In this document: positions 42,391 to 50,670 of the stretch, piece by piece | Layout: each line of letters begins with the position of its first letter | Numbering within the stretch: position 1 is the first letter of the stretch | Source: Pseudomonas maumuensis | Lineage (GTDB): Bacteria; Pseudomonadota; Gammaproteobacteria; Pseudomonadales; Pseudomonadaceae | Direction: 5' to 3' | Length of the DNA: 64,000 nt | NCBI RefSeq assembly: GCF_019139675.1 | Contig: NZ_CP077077.1 | Span: forward strand, 1,860,001-1,924,000 | Notes under the pieces: model-generated | Seen by the model: only the letters and a program-made list of their open reading frames with translations | Databases searched by the model: none | What the model was told of the DNA's origin: nothing | Made by a program: the position numbers and the translations under genes

Positions 42391-42876
42391 ATGCCTAACA
42401 AATCCATGCGCATCCTCATCGCCGACGAGCACCCCGGCCAGCGCCTGCAGCTGGAGAAGATGCTCAATGGCCTGGGTTATTACCGGATTGCTCCGGTGGA
42501 GAGTTTCGACGACCTGCAGCGCCTGGTGCATAGCGCCCTTGAACCCTTCAACCTGCTGGTGGGCAACATCGAGCTGGCCAGCCATGCCGGGGTCGACCTG
42601 GCACGCTTCTGCCGGGTCAGCTCGCAGATCCAGCACGCGTTGCTGTACCACTCGCCGCACCTGAAAGTGCCTGCCGTGCCACCGAGCGATCGCCATGCCG
42701 TCAGTATAAGCCTGCCCCATGCGCCGGACAGCGAGGCGCTGGAATCCTTCATGGCAATCATCGATCTGCCGGTGCTGGTCGGGCAGTTACCGTTGCCACC
42801 GGGGCTGGCGGGTGCGTCGAACTATGGCCGGCGGCGCACCAATCTCGCGCAGACGGTCTTCTGTCGCAACCCCTGA
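42391..42876 (+). CDS. Degenerate receiver-domain protein
   Basis: 161-residue protein with a CheY-like receiver fold and no recognisable output domain. The acidic pocket is partly kept (ADEHPG, residues 11-16), but the strand that normally carries the phospho-acceptor Asp reads LLVGNIELAS with Asn59 in its place, so phosphorylation in the usual way is unlikely. The C-terminus (YGRRRTNLAQ) is basic and short. Located between the fpvI-like gene and an MHS transporter, same direction, with separate gaps of about 170 and 50 bases. Function unknown. Confidence 0.7.
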   Translation: MPNKSMRILIADEHPGQRLQLEKMLNGLGYYRIAPVESFDDLQRLVHSALEPFNLLVGNIELASHAGVDLARFCRVSSQIQHALLYHSPHLKVPAVPPSDRHAVSISLPHAPDSEALESFMAIIDLPVLVGQLPLPPGLAGASNYGRRRTNLAQTVFCRNP

Positions 42877-42929
42877 GCGGTGGGTGGATTTGCTATCCTC
42901 TGGCCTTTTGCCTCGTTGCGGAAGCTGCC

Positions 42930-44255
42930 ATGACTGCCATCGATACCTCCCCCCCGCCACGGTTCAGCCGTAGCGATCACCGGACCCTGGGGCTGGCCGC
43001 GCTGGGTGGCGCCCTGGAAATCTACGATTTCATCATCTTCGTGTTCTTCGCGCTGACCCTCAGCCAGCTGTTCTTTCCGCCGGATATGCCGGAATGGCTG
43101 CGCCTGCTGCAGAGCTTCGGGATCTTCGTCACCGGTTACCTGGCCAGGCCCCTGGGCGGCATTCTCATGGCCCATTTCGCCGACCACCTGGGGCGCAAAC
43201 GGGTGTTCAGCCTGAGCATCCTGATGATGGCGCTGCCGTGCCTGCTGATCGGGGTGATGCCGACCTACGCCGACATCGGTTACGCCGCGCCGCTGATCCT
43301 GCTGGCGCTGCGCATTCTGCAAGGGGCGGCGGTGGGGGGCGAGGTGCCCAGTGCCTGGACGTTCGTTGCCGAGCACGCGCCAGTCGGGCGTCGTGGCTAT
43401 GCGCTGGGCTTTCTCCAGGCGGGGCTGACCTTCGGCTACCTGCTCGGGGCGCTGACCGCGACCTTGCTGGCGCAGCTGTTCACGCCCCAGGAGATTCTCG
43501 ACTATGCCTGGCGCTATCCCTTCCTCTTGGGTGGGGTGTTCGGCGTGGTAGGTGTCTGGCTGCGCCGTTGGTTGAGTGAAACGCCCGTGTTCCTGGCGTT
43601 GCGCGAACAGCGGGCGCAGCCGGTGGCATTTCCCTTGCGCAGCGTGCTTGGCAGGCATCGCCGGGCGTTGATCCCGGCGGGGCTGCTGACCTGCGTGCTG
43701 ACCTCGGCGGTGGTGGTATTGGTGGTGATCACGCCGACCGTGATGCAGCAGCGCTTCGCCATGAGCGCCGGGCATACCTTCGCACTGAGCAGCGTGGGTA
43801 TCGTCTTTCTGAATATCGGCTGCGTGCTGGCCGGGCTGTTGGTGGACCGCATCGGTGCCTGGCGGGCGCTGATGCTTTACAGCCTGCTGTTGCCACTGGG
43901 TATCGGCGCCCTGTACGCAAGCCTGGTGGGCCAATGGGGCGTGACCTGGCTGGCCTACGCCCTGGCCGGCCTGTCCTGTGGCGTGGTGGGGGTGGTGCCG
44001 TCGGTGATGGTCGGGCTGTTCCCGGCAGAAATCCGGGTATCGGGGATCTCCTTCACCTACAACGTTGCCTACGCCCTGTGGGCCAGTACCACACCGCTGG
44101 CGCTGATCGCGCTGATGCCCTGGAGCCCGTGGGTTTGCGTCGGCTTTTGTCTGATCATGGGCGTGGTTGGGTTGTTGACCGCGTTGTACTTCGGGCGCCG
44201 CGAGCCCTTGGTATTCGGCGTCGAGCCGATGCCGATCATGTGTGCTGACAAATAG
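42930..44255 (+). CDS. MFS transporter, metabolite:H+ symporter (MHS) family
   Basis: Inner-membrane transporter of 441 residues with about 12 predicted helices. Family signs: LGGALEIYDFIIFVFF in helix 1, FADHLGRKRVF loop 2-3 motif, LRILQGAAVGGEVPSAW in helix 4, and a mid-protein RRWLSETPVF segment. MHS carriers take up organic acids, osmolytes or related metabolites; the substrate cannot be told from the sequence. ATG at 42930 follows GGAAG (upstream gcggaagctgcc). Ends before a strong bidirectional terminator. Confidence 0.88.
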   Translation: MTAIDTSPPPRFSRSDHRTLGLAALGGALEIYDFIIFVFFALTLSQLFFPPDMPEWLRLLQSFGIFVTGYLARPLGGILMAHFADHLGRKRVFSLSILMMALPCLLIGVMPTYADIGYAAPLILLALRILQGAAVGGEVPSAWTFVAEHAPVGRRGYALGFLQAGLTFGYLLGALTATLLAQLFTPQEILDYAWRYPFLLGGVFGVVGVWLRRWLSETPVFLALREQRAQPVAFPLRSVLGRHRRALIPAGLLTCVLTSAVVVLVVITPTVMQQRFAMSAGHTFALSSVGIVFLNIGCVLAGLLVDRIGAWRALMLYSLLLPLGIGALYASLVGQWGVTWLAYALAGLSCGVVGVVPSVMVGLFPAEIRVSGISFTYNVAYALWASTTPLALIALMPWSPWVCVGFCLIMGVVGLLTALYFGRREPLVFGVEPMPIMCADK

Positions 44256-44367
44256 GCGGTAAAGCGGCGCCGGTGGTGGGGCAGACCTCCAGGTGAGCTT
44301 GTTGGACTAACCTGTTGGCCGATCCGCCATCCTCAGCCGTTTGAGGAAGTCCGCGGCGCATGACACG

Positions 44368-44402
44368 AAAAAGCCCCCAGGCCTCATGGCCTGGGGGCTT
44401 TT
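44368..44402. terminator. Strong bidirectional rho-independent terminator
   Basis: A run of A, then GCCCCCAGGCC, a four-base loop and the matching GGCCTGGGGGC followed by TTTT. The A-run makes it work on both strands, ending the MHS transporter gene rightward and etfD leftward. Confidence 0.92.
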
Positions 44403-44422
44403 CTTGTTGCTGGCGGCGGGGC

Positions 44423-46087
44423 TTACATGTTCGGGTAGGTCGGCCCGCCAGCGCCTTCAGGCGTAACCCAGGTGATGTTCTGGGCCGGGTCCTTGATGTC
44501 GCAAGTCTTGCAGTGTACGCAGTTCTGCGCGTTGATCTGGAAGCGCTTGTTGCCGTCTTCCTGGGTGATCACTTCGTAAACGCCTGCCGGGCAGTAGCGC
44601 TGCGCCGGTTCGTCGTACAGCGGCAGGTTGCTGGCGATCGGGATGTTCGGGTCGGCAAGCTTCAGGTGGCAGGGCTGTTCCTCTTCATGGTTGGTGCTGG
44701 AGAGGAACACCGAGCTGAGCTTGTCGAAGCTGAGCTTGCCGTCTGGTTTCGGGTAGTCGATCTTTTTCGAGTCCGCCGCGAGCTTGAGGCAGGCGTAGTC
44801 CGGCTTGGTGTCGTGCAGAGTGAACGGCAGCTTGCCGCCGAACCAGTTTTGGTCGACGTAGTTGAAGGCCGCACCGAGGATCGGGCCGAACTTGTGCATG
44901 GCCGGGCCGAAGTTGCGGCTGGCAAACAGTTCTTCGTACAGCCAGCTGGCCTTGAAGGCACTGACATAGCCGTTCAACCGGTCACCGCCTTCACTGCCGG
45001 CGATCAGGGCGTCGGCTACCGCGTCGGCGGCGAGCATGCCGGACTTCATTGCAGTGTGGCTGCCTTTGATCTTGGCCACGTTCATGGTGCCCAGGTCGCA
45101 ACCAATCAGCGCGCCGCCATTGAAGACCATTTTCGGCAGCGAGTTGATGCCACCCTTGGCCAGAGCGCGGGCGCCGTAGCTGATGCGCTTGCCGCCTTCG
45201 AGGTACTGGCTGATCACCGGGTGGTGCTTGAGGCGCTGGAATTCGTCGAACGGCGACAGGTACGGGTTGGCGTAGGACAGGTCGACGATCAGGCCGACCA
45301 CCACCTGGTTGTTCTCCAGGTGATAGAGGAACGAGCCGCCGGTGTTGTCCTTGCTCATCACGTCCAGCGGCCAGCCGGCGGTGTGTACCACCAGGCCCTG
45401 CTCATGTTTGGCTGGGTCGATTTCCCAGATTTCCTTGAGGCCGATGCCGTAGTGCTGGACGTCGGACTCATTGTCCAGGTCGAAACGCTTGATCAGTTGC
45501 TTGCCGATGTGGCCACGGCAGCCTTCGGCGAACAGGGTGTACTTGGCACGCAGTTCCATGCCCGGGGTGTACAAGCCGTCCTTCGGCTGGCCTTCACGGT
45601 CGACGCCCAGGTCGCCGGTGACGATGCCACGGACCACGCCGTTTTCATCGAACAGTGCTTCCTGGGCGGCGAAGCCCGGGTAGATCTCGACGCCCAGGTT
45701 CTCGGCCTGCTGGGCCAGCCAGCGGCACAGGTTGCCCAGGGAGATGATGTAGTTGCCCTGGTTGTGCATGGTCTTGGGCACGAACAGGTCGGGGACCTTG
45801 GTCGAGCTGGCGGCATCCTTGAGCACATAGATGTCGTCGCGCTTCACTTCGGTGTTCAGCGGCGCGCCAAGTTCTTTCCAGTCGGGGAACAGTTCGTTCA
45901 GGGCGCGCGGCTCGAATACCGCGCCGGAGAGGATGTGGGCGCCGACTTCGGAGCCTTTCTCGACCACGCAGACGCTGATCTCGCTACCGGCTTCGGCGGC
46001 CTTCTGCTTCAGGCGGCAGGCGGCGGACAGGCCTGCCGGCCCTGCGCCGACGATGACCACGTCGAATTCCATGTATTCGCGTTCCAC
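44423..46087 (-). CDS. etfD: Electron-transfer flavoprotein:ubiquinone oxidoreductase
   Basis: Membrane-associated FAD and [4Fe-4S] protein of 554 residues that passes electrons from reduced ETF to the quinone pool, linking acyl-CoA oxidation to respiration. N-terminal dinucleotide motif IVGAGPAGLSAACRL, PEST-like middle with GGKRISYGARALAKGG, and C-terminal cluster cysteines in CPAGVYEV and NCVHCKTCDIKDP. Start is taken as GTG at 46087 because AGGAG lies seven bases upstream and it gives MEREYMEFDVV; ATG at 46072 is the alternative. Divergent from etfBA; promoter with a PsrA-type box. Confidence 0.95.
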   Translation of the reverse strand: MEREYMEFDVVIVGAGPAGLSAACRLKQKAAEAGSEISVCVVEKGSEVGAHILSGAVFEPRALNELFPDWKELGAPLNTEVKRDDIYVLKDAASSTKVPDLFVPKTMHNQGNYIISLGNLCRWLAQQAENLGVEIYPGFAAQEALFDENGVVRGIVTGDLGVDREGQPKDGLYTPGMELRAKYTLFAEGCRGHIGKQLIKRFDLDNESDVQHYGIGLKEIWEIDPAKHEQGLVVHTAGWPLDVMSKDNTGGSFLYHLENNQVVVGLIVDLSYANPYLSPFDEFQRLKHHPVISQYLEGGKRISYGARALAKGGINSLPKMVFNGGALIGCDLGTMNVAKIKGSHTAMKSGMLAADAVADALIAGSEGGDRLNGYVSAFKASWLYEELFASRNFGPAMHKFGPILGAAFNYVDQNWFGGKLPFTLHDTKPDYACLKLAADSKKIDYPKPDGKLSFDKLSSVFLSSTNHEEEQPCHLKLADPNIPIASNLPLYDEPAQRYCPAGVYEVITQEDGNKRFQINAQNCVHCKTCDIKDPAQNITWVTPEGAGGPTYPNM

Positions 46088-46210
46088 AGGTTCTCTCCTA
46101 CTCAAGGCTCATCGCGTTGCTTGTCTTTTATGGGTGTTCACGGTCACGTGCGGCGTTCAGGTGCTGTAGCTTCGCAGGTGATGGACTACACCGTTTTGTC
46201 TTGGCCGCGC

Positions 46211-46239
46211 ATTATATCTACACCACTTGGCGGGTCCAA
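46211..46239 (-). promoter_or_regulatory. etfD promoter
   Basis: On the minus strand TTGGAC (46239-46234), 17 bases, and a perfect TATAAT (46216-46211). Predicted transcript start near 46204, about 117 bases before the GTG start. Confidence 0.78.
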
Positions 46240-46241
46240 TA

Positions 46242-46255
46242 CAAACGTTTGTTTG
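46242..46255. promoter_or_regulatory. PsrA-type operator at etfD
   Basis: CAAAC-N4-GTTTG, the consensus reported for PsrA (G/CAAAC-N2-4-GTTTG/C), a TetR-family regulator released by long-chain fatty acids. It abuts the etfD -35. The electron-transfer flavoprotein genes have been reported as PsrA targets in P. aeruginosa. Confidence 0.75.
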
Positions 46256-46630
46256 AATTTGCCGGAGGCCCGTAAAATCACAGGTGGGCGGCTGGAGGCT
46301 GGCCAATTTGCCGTATTGACCGGATTGGGTGTTACGGTCAAGATACGAGCGCTTTCGCGTTCGCCGTAGGCTGACCGTCGGGCGCAGGTGCACCCCTAAA
46401 GACCAGGCGTAGAGCAGGGTTTACGGGCCGAATCAGGTGTTGTAGTGGAGTCTACACGCCACGACAGGAAATGACCCGCGGGTTTTGGACCTTCAGGGTC
46501 GTAACAGGACTGATCGGTCAACTGAACTTTACTGCTGTCGATACGTTTTTAGAGGTGCCCTTGTACCCACGCGCATTCGCCGGGCAGCCCCCAGGCGACA
46601 TTCTTTTCACCGGAGAGTAACGAGGAATCC

Positions 46631-47380
46631 ATGAAGGTTCTTGTAGCTGTCAAACGAGTGGTCGACTACAACGTCAAGGTTCGCGTCAAGGCGGACAACT
46701 CCGGCGTCGACCTTGCAAACGTCAAGATGTCCATGAACCCCTTCTGCGAAATCGCCGTGGAAGAAGCCGTGCGCCTGAAAGAGAAAGGCGTGGCGAGCGA
46801 AATCGTCGTCGTCGCTATCGGCCCGACTGCCGCCCAGGAGCAACTGCGTACTGCCTTGGCTCTGGGTGCCGATCGCGCCATCCTGGTCGAAGCTGCCGAC
46901 GAACTGAACTCCCTGGCCGTGGCCAAGGCGTTGAAAGCCGTTGTCGACAAAGAACAGCCGCAACTGGTCATCCTCGGCAAGCAGGCGATCGACAGCGACA
47001 ACAACCAGACCGGCCAGATGCTGGCCGCGCTGACCGGCTACGCCCAGGGCACCTTCGCCTCCAAGGTCGAAGTCGCTGGCGACAAGGTCAACGTTACCCG
47101 TGAAATCGACGGCGGTCTGCAGACCGTTGCGTTGAGCCTGCCAGCCATCGTCACTACCGACCTGCGCCTGAACGAGCCGCGCTACGCGTCGCTGCCGAAC
47201 ATCATGAAGGCCAAGAAGAAGCCGCTGGAGACCGTCACTCCCGACGCGCTGGGCGTATCCCTCGCCTCCACCAACAAGACCCTCAAGGTCGAAGCGCCTG
47301 CTGCCCGCAGCGCGGGTATCAAGGTCAAGTCGGTGGCCGAACTGGTCGAGAAGCTGAAGAACGAAGCGAAGGTAATCTAA
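46631..47380 (+). CDS. etfB: Electron-transfer flavoprotein beta subunit
   Basis: 249-residue small subunit of the ETF heterodimer, soluble electron carrier for acyl-CoA and other dehydrogenases. Starts [17 protein letters not shown], typical of the family, and holds the VVVAIGP and [12 protein letters not shown] segments around the AMP site, and [13 protein letters not shown] (recognition/FAD-adjacent). The ATG at 46631 follows GAGGAA. etfA starts directly after its stop codon. Confidence 0.96.
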   Translation: MKVLVAVKRVVDYNVKVRVKADNSGVDLANVKMSMNPFCEIAVEEAVRLKEKGVASEIVVVAIGPTAAQEQLRTALALGADRAILVEAADELNSLAVAKALKAVVDKEQPQLVILGKQAIDSDNNQTGQMLAALTGYAQGTFASKVEVAGDKVNVTREIDGGLQTVALSLPAIVTTDLRLNEPRYASLPNIMKAKKKPLETVTPDALGVSLASTNKTLKVEAPAARSAGIKVKSVAELVEKLKNEAKVI

Positions 47381-48310
47381 ATGACTATCCTGGTTGTCGC
47401 TGAACACGAAAACGGTGCCGTAGCTCCGGCCACCCTGAACACTGTCGCTGCCGCCGCCAAGATCGGTGGTGATATCCACGTGCTGGTCGCAGGCCAGAAC
47501 GTCGGTGGCGTCGCCGAATCCGCCGCCAAGATCGCAGGTGTCGCCAAGGTGCTGGTCGCCGACAATGCCGCCTACGCCCACGCCCTGCCGGAAAACGTCG
47601 CGCCACTGCTGGTCGAGCTGGCCAAGGGTTACAGCCACGTGTTGGCCCCGGCCACCACCAATGGCAAGAACATCCTGCCGCGCGTTGCCGCGCTGTTGGA
47701 CGTCGACCAGATCTCCGAGATCATCTCGGTTGAGTCGGCCGATACCTTCAAGCGTCCGATCTACGCTGGTAACGCCATCGCCACCGTGCAGTCGAGCGCT
47801 GCCGTGAAGGTCATCACCGTGCGTACCACCGGCTTCGACGCCGTGGCCGCCGAAGGTGGTTCGGCCGCTGTCGAAGCAGTTGCTGCCGCCCACGACGCTG
47901 GCAAGTCGGCCTTCGTTGGCGAAGAGCTGGCCAAGTCCGACCGTCCTGAACTGACCGCTGCCAAGATCGTCGTTTCCGGCGGTCGTGGCATGGGCAACGG
48001 TGACAACTTCAAGCACCTGTATGCCCTGGCCGACAAGCTCGGTGCCGCCGTCGGTGCCTCGCGCGCCGCGGTCGACGCAGGCTTCGTGCCGAACGACATG
48101 CAGGTCGGTCAGACCGGCAAGATCGTCGCGCCGCAGCTGTACATCGCCGTCGGTATCTCCGGCGCGATCCAGCATCTGGCGGGTATGAAGGACTCGAAAG
48201 TGATCGTCGCGATCAACAAGGACGAAGAGGCACCGATCTTCCAGGTCGCTGACTACGGCCTGGTCGCCGACCTGTTCGAAGCGGTTCCGGAGCTGGAAAA
48301 GCTGGTCTGA
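47381..48310 (+). CDS. etfA: Electron-transfer flavoprotein alpha subunit
   Basis: 309-residue FAD-binding subunit. N-terminal domain begins [14 protein letters not shown]; the C-terminal FAD domain shows [25 protein letters not shown] and [13 protein letters not shown], all family hallmarks. Works with EtfB and passes electrons to EtfD. Start abuts the etfB stop with no gap; a terminator follows. Confidence 0.96.
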   Translation: MTILVVAEHENGAVAPATLNTVAAAAKIGGDIHVLVAGQNVGGVAESAAKIAGVAKVLVADNAAYAHALPENVAPLLVELAKGYSHVLAPATTNGKNILPRVAALLDVDQISEIISVESADTFKRPIYAGNAIATVQSSAAVKVITVRTTGFDAVAAEGGSAAVEAVAAAHDAGKSAFVGEELAKSDRPELTAAKIVVSGGRGMGNGDNFKHLYALADKLGAAVGASRAAVDAGFVPNDMQVGQTGKIVAPQLYIAVGISGAIQHLAGMKDSKVIVAINKDEEAPIFQVADYGLVADLFEAVPELEKLV

Positions 48311-48332
48311 TCCGCCTGCTTCACTTATAAAG

Positions 48333-48365
48333 AACCCGGCCCGCCCTTGGCGGTCCGGGTTTTTT
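48333..48365 (+). terminator. Rho-independent terminator of etfBA
   Basis: AACCCGG...CCGCC and GGCGG...CCGGGTT form a stem with one mismatch around a CTT-type loop, followed by a T-run (48360-48365), 22 bases after the etfA stop. Confidence 0.9.
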
Positions 48366-48397
48366 CATGGATTTTTTCAGGGGCGGGGAGAGTTTGC

Positions 48398-49219
48398 ATG
48401 GCGTTTCGCTGGAGCAAGGGAGGGCTGGCCTGTGTGCTGGCGTTGCTGTCGACTCAAGCCTATGCAGTGGGTAAATGCGAGCGCCTGGTGGCCACCGGCA
48501 GCCCGGATGCGCCGCCGTATTCCTGGCAGGATCCGCAAGACCCCAAGCACCTGATCGGCGCCAATGTCGACCTGCTTCGCCAAGTCGCCGCCGAGCTTGG
48601 GGTGAAGGTCGAGGTGCTGCACGCCGGCAAGCGCGAGCAGGCGCTGGAGGAAGTGCGCAGCGGGCGCATGGACCTGTTGCTCGACACGCCGATGCAGGTA
48701 ACCCAGCTGACCAGCCTGGACTACATCCACCCAGCCTTGCAGCTCAATGAATACCTGGTCTGGACCCGTCACGACGCGCCCCTGGTGTTCGACGGCCCGG
48801 CCGACCTTGCCCGCTACCAGGGCGCCCTGTCGGAGAAGGCCCGCCTGACACCGGCCTTCGAGGCGTTCGCCAAGGCCCAGCTCAAGCTGGAACCGGCGCA
48901 GAACCTGACGCAGGCCTTCCAGAAACTGGTGCTTGGCCAGGTCGACTATGTGCTGGCCGGGCGTTACTCGGGCATGGCCATGGCCCAGAGCCTGGGCGTG
49001 GGTAACGACCTCATCGCGCGGGGCTTGCCGGTTGACCGGCCGGGGTTGTACCTGACGGTGTCGCACAACTCGGCCTGCAACGACAGCTGGTTGCGCGGAC
49101 AACTGGCGAAAAAGCTGACAGAATTGCCGATCTCCGGGGCGAGCGAGGCTGTGCTGCAGCGCAATGTCGAGCGTTGGAAGGCGCAGATGCAGGCGTCGCA
49201 GGGTGCCCCCAAACAGTAG
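48398..49219 (+). CDS. Periplasmic solute-binding-like protein (SBP_bac_3 type)
   Basis: 273-residue exported protein. Signal peptide about 1-24 (AYA-VG), then an amino-acid-binding-protein type fold: ATGSPDAPPYSW near the start, LIGANVDLLRQVAAELG, RSGRMDLLLDTPM and LVLGQVDYVLAGRYSG. No adjoining transporter genes. ATG at 48398 has GGGGAGAG six bases upstream and starts the signal peptide; the open frame extends further upstream through the terminator and is rejected. Followed 9 bases later by the lipoprotein gene, so possibly one unit with it and the OmpA-like gene. Ligand unknown. Confidence 0.78.
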   Translation: MAFRWSKGGLACVLALLSTQAYAVGKCERLVATGSPDAPPYSWQDPQDPKHLIGANVDLLRQVAAELGVKVEVLHAGKREQALEEVRSGRMDLLLDTPMQVTQLTSLDYIHPALQLNEYLVWTRHDAPLVFDGPADLARYQGALSEKARLTPAFEAFAKAQLKLEPAQNLTQAFQKLVLGQVDYVLAGRYSGMAMAQSLGVGNDLIARGLPVDRPGLYLTVSHNSACNDSWLRGQLAKKLTELPISGASEAVLQRNVERWKAQMQASQGAPKQ

Positions 49220-49228
49220 GAAGCGTGT

Positions 49229-49582
49229 GTGAGAATCCAACCCTTGATGCTCGCCCTGGCCGTGCTTGGCCTGGCCGGCTGTGCCAATGACCCGGCACCC
49301 AATGAACAGCTGCGCTTGTCTGAGCAGGCGCTCGAGCAGGCCAAGGCGGTCGGTGCCACCGAGCAGGTGCCGGAGTTCAAGTTGGCCGAAGACAAACTGG
49401 CCCGCGCCAAGAGCAATATGCTTGGTGAAAGCTATCGCGACGCACGCATGCGCGCCGAGCAGGCCGAGCTCGATGCCCGCCTGGCCGAGGCACGGGTACT
49501 GAACCAGAAAAGCGAGGAGCAGCTGCAGGTGTTGCAATCGCGTATCAAGCGTCTGCGCAAGCAGTTGGAGGTGCAGCCATGA
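49229..49582 (+). CDS. DUF4398 lipoprotein
   Basis: 117-residue lipoprotein with lipobox LAGC (Cys18) and a long alpha-helical, Glu/Ala/Leu-rich remainder with coiled-coil character (LAEDKLARAKSNM, RMRAEQAELDARLAEARV), as in DUF4398 proteins. The start is GTG with GGAAG about five bases upstream. Overlaps the OmpA-family gene by four bases, a common pairing in Pseudomonas, which suggests the two act together in the envelope. Function not established. Confidence 0.8.
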   Translation: MRIQPLMLALAVLGLAGCANDPAPNEQLRLSEQALEQAKAVGATEQVPEFKLAEDKLARAKSNMLGESYRDARMRAEQAELDARLAEARVLNQKSEEQLQVLQSRIKRLRKQLEVQP

Positions 49583-50388
49583 GCCGCTTCAAGCCCATGG
49601 CCGCGTTGGCCTTGCTGGCCCTGGTGGGGTTGCAGGGCTGCGCCAGCCAGCGCAGCGAGTCGGCGCTGGACGACGCCAGCGCCGCGTTCCAGAAGGTCAA
49701 GGACAATTCCGATGTGCTGCGTAGCGCGCCCCGTGACGTCATCCGTGCCGGCGAATCGCTGGGGCGCGCGGAGCGTCTGGCCGGTTATGTCGGCACCGGC
49801 AGCGATGTACGCCACTACGCCTACCTCAGCCAGCGCTACAGCGAGATCGCCAGTGAGCATGCCAAGCTGGCGCTGAATCAGGAACGACTGACCAAGCTCG
49901 ACTTGGAGCGTCAGCGCCTGCAATTGGCCCTGCGTGAAGCCAAGCTGGCGAGCGTGCAGCAGCAAGGCAAGTTCGTCGAGGCGCAGATTGTCGCGCTGGC
50001 GTCCGAGCAGACCGATCGCGGCCTGGTGATGACCCTGGGTGATGTGCTGTTCGACACCGGCCAGGCCGATCTCAAGAACTCGGCCAGCCGCACCGTGCTC
50101 AAGCTGGTGCAGTTCCTTCAGCTCAATCCGCGCCGAGTGGTACGGATCGAGGGTTACACCGACAGCACCGGCGCGGGGGAAGAGAACCTGAAGCTGTCCC
50201 GCGATCGTGCCCAGTCGGTGGCCGATATGCTGGTTGACCTGGGCGTGGATGAAAAACGCATCCAGGTCGAGGGTTATGGTGACCAGTACCCGGTAGAGGC
50301 CAATGCCTCGGAGCGGGGCAGGGCGCAGAATCGTCGAGTTGAGATTGTTTTCTCCGACGACAAGGGCAAGCTCGCGCCAGCGCGTTAA
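49579..50388 (+). CDS. OmpA-family peptidoglycan-binding lipoprotein
   Basis: 269-residue envelope protein: lipobox LQGC (Cys21), an N-terminal DUF4398-like helical region with coiled-coil potential (LTKLDLERQRLQLALREAKL), and a C-terminal OmpA domain with GDVLFDTGQADLK, IEGYTDSTG, LSRDRAQSVADML and the closing NRRVEIVF. The OmpA domain binds diaminopimelate in peptidoglycan. Start ATG overlaps the upstream lipoprotein gene stop. Confidence 0.88.
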   Translation: MSRFKPMAALALLALVGLQGCASQRSESALDDASAAFQKVKDNSDVLRSAPRDVIRAGESLGRAERLAGYVGTGSDVRHYAYLSQRYSEIASEHAKLALNQERLTKLDLERQRLQLALREAKLASVQQQGKFVEAQIVALASEQTDRGLVMTLGDVLFDTGQADLKNSASRTVLKLVQFLQLNPRRVVRIEGYTDSTGAGEENLKLSRDRAQSVADMLVDLGVDEKRIQVEGYGDQYPVEANASERGRAQNRRVEIVFSDDKGKLAPAR

Positions 50389-50409
50389 ATTCCTCTCTTC
50401 AGTCACGGA

Positions 50410-50455
50410 CGAGCCCGCTCTCGCAGGTGTTCCACATACCTGTCGGAGTGGGCTC
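50410..50455. repeat. Imperfect REP-like inverted repeat
   Basis: GAGCCCGCTCTCGCAGGT and ACCTGTCGGAGTGGGCTC pair imperfectly around a short loop, 20 bases after the OmpA-family gene. Possibly a degenerate REP element doubling as a transcript end. Confidence 0.5.
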
Positions 50456-50548
50456 GCTTGCGTCAGGGCCTTTGCATTCAATGCAGTGGGCAACGGCAAA
50501 GGTGCGTTTGTCGGCGCGCCGACTCAAGTATCGATTGTTGCTTTGTCA

Positions 50549-50602
50549 CGCAACTGTATTGTTGACTATCCTGCAATCTGTCCCAGTACACTTCGCAACT
50601 GT
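50549..50602 (+). promoter_or_regulatory. Direct repeat upstream of the MocR-type gene
   Basis: CGCAACTGT occurs at 50549-50557 and again at 50594-50602, 45 bases apart, just ahead of the regulator start. MocR-type regulators often bind spaced direct repeats at their own promoters. Binding is inference. Confidence 0.45.
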
Positions 50603-50670
50603 TACGGTATTCTGCCTCGGCAGTGAGTCGCATAAGAACAACGATCCCGTCCGCGCTTCGAGAACACGCC

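Larger units (their letters stand above)
46088..46630. other. etfD-etfB divergent regulatory region (543 bases)
   Basis: Contains the etfD promoter, a PsrA-type box, an inverted repeat TTGACCG-N12-CGGTCAA (46316-46322 and 46335-46341), and a small hairpin TGTAG/CTACA at 46441-46456. No clear vegetative promoter for etfB was recognised. No gene of its own is supported. Confidence 0.65.

Noticed and set aside
44360..46369. Rightward open frame covering etfD
   Set aside because: Antisense to a gene with clear FAD and Fe-S motifs and crosses a strong terminator.
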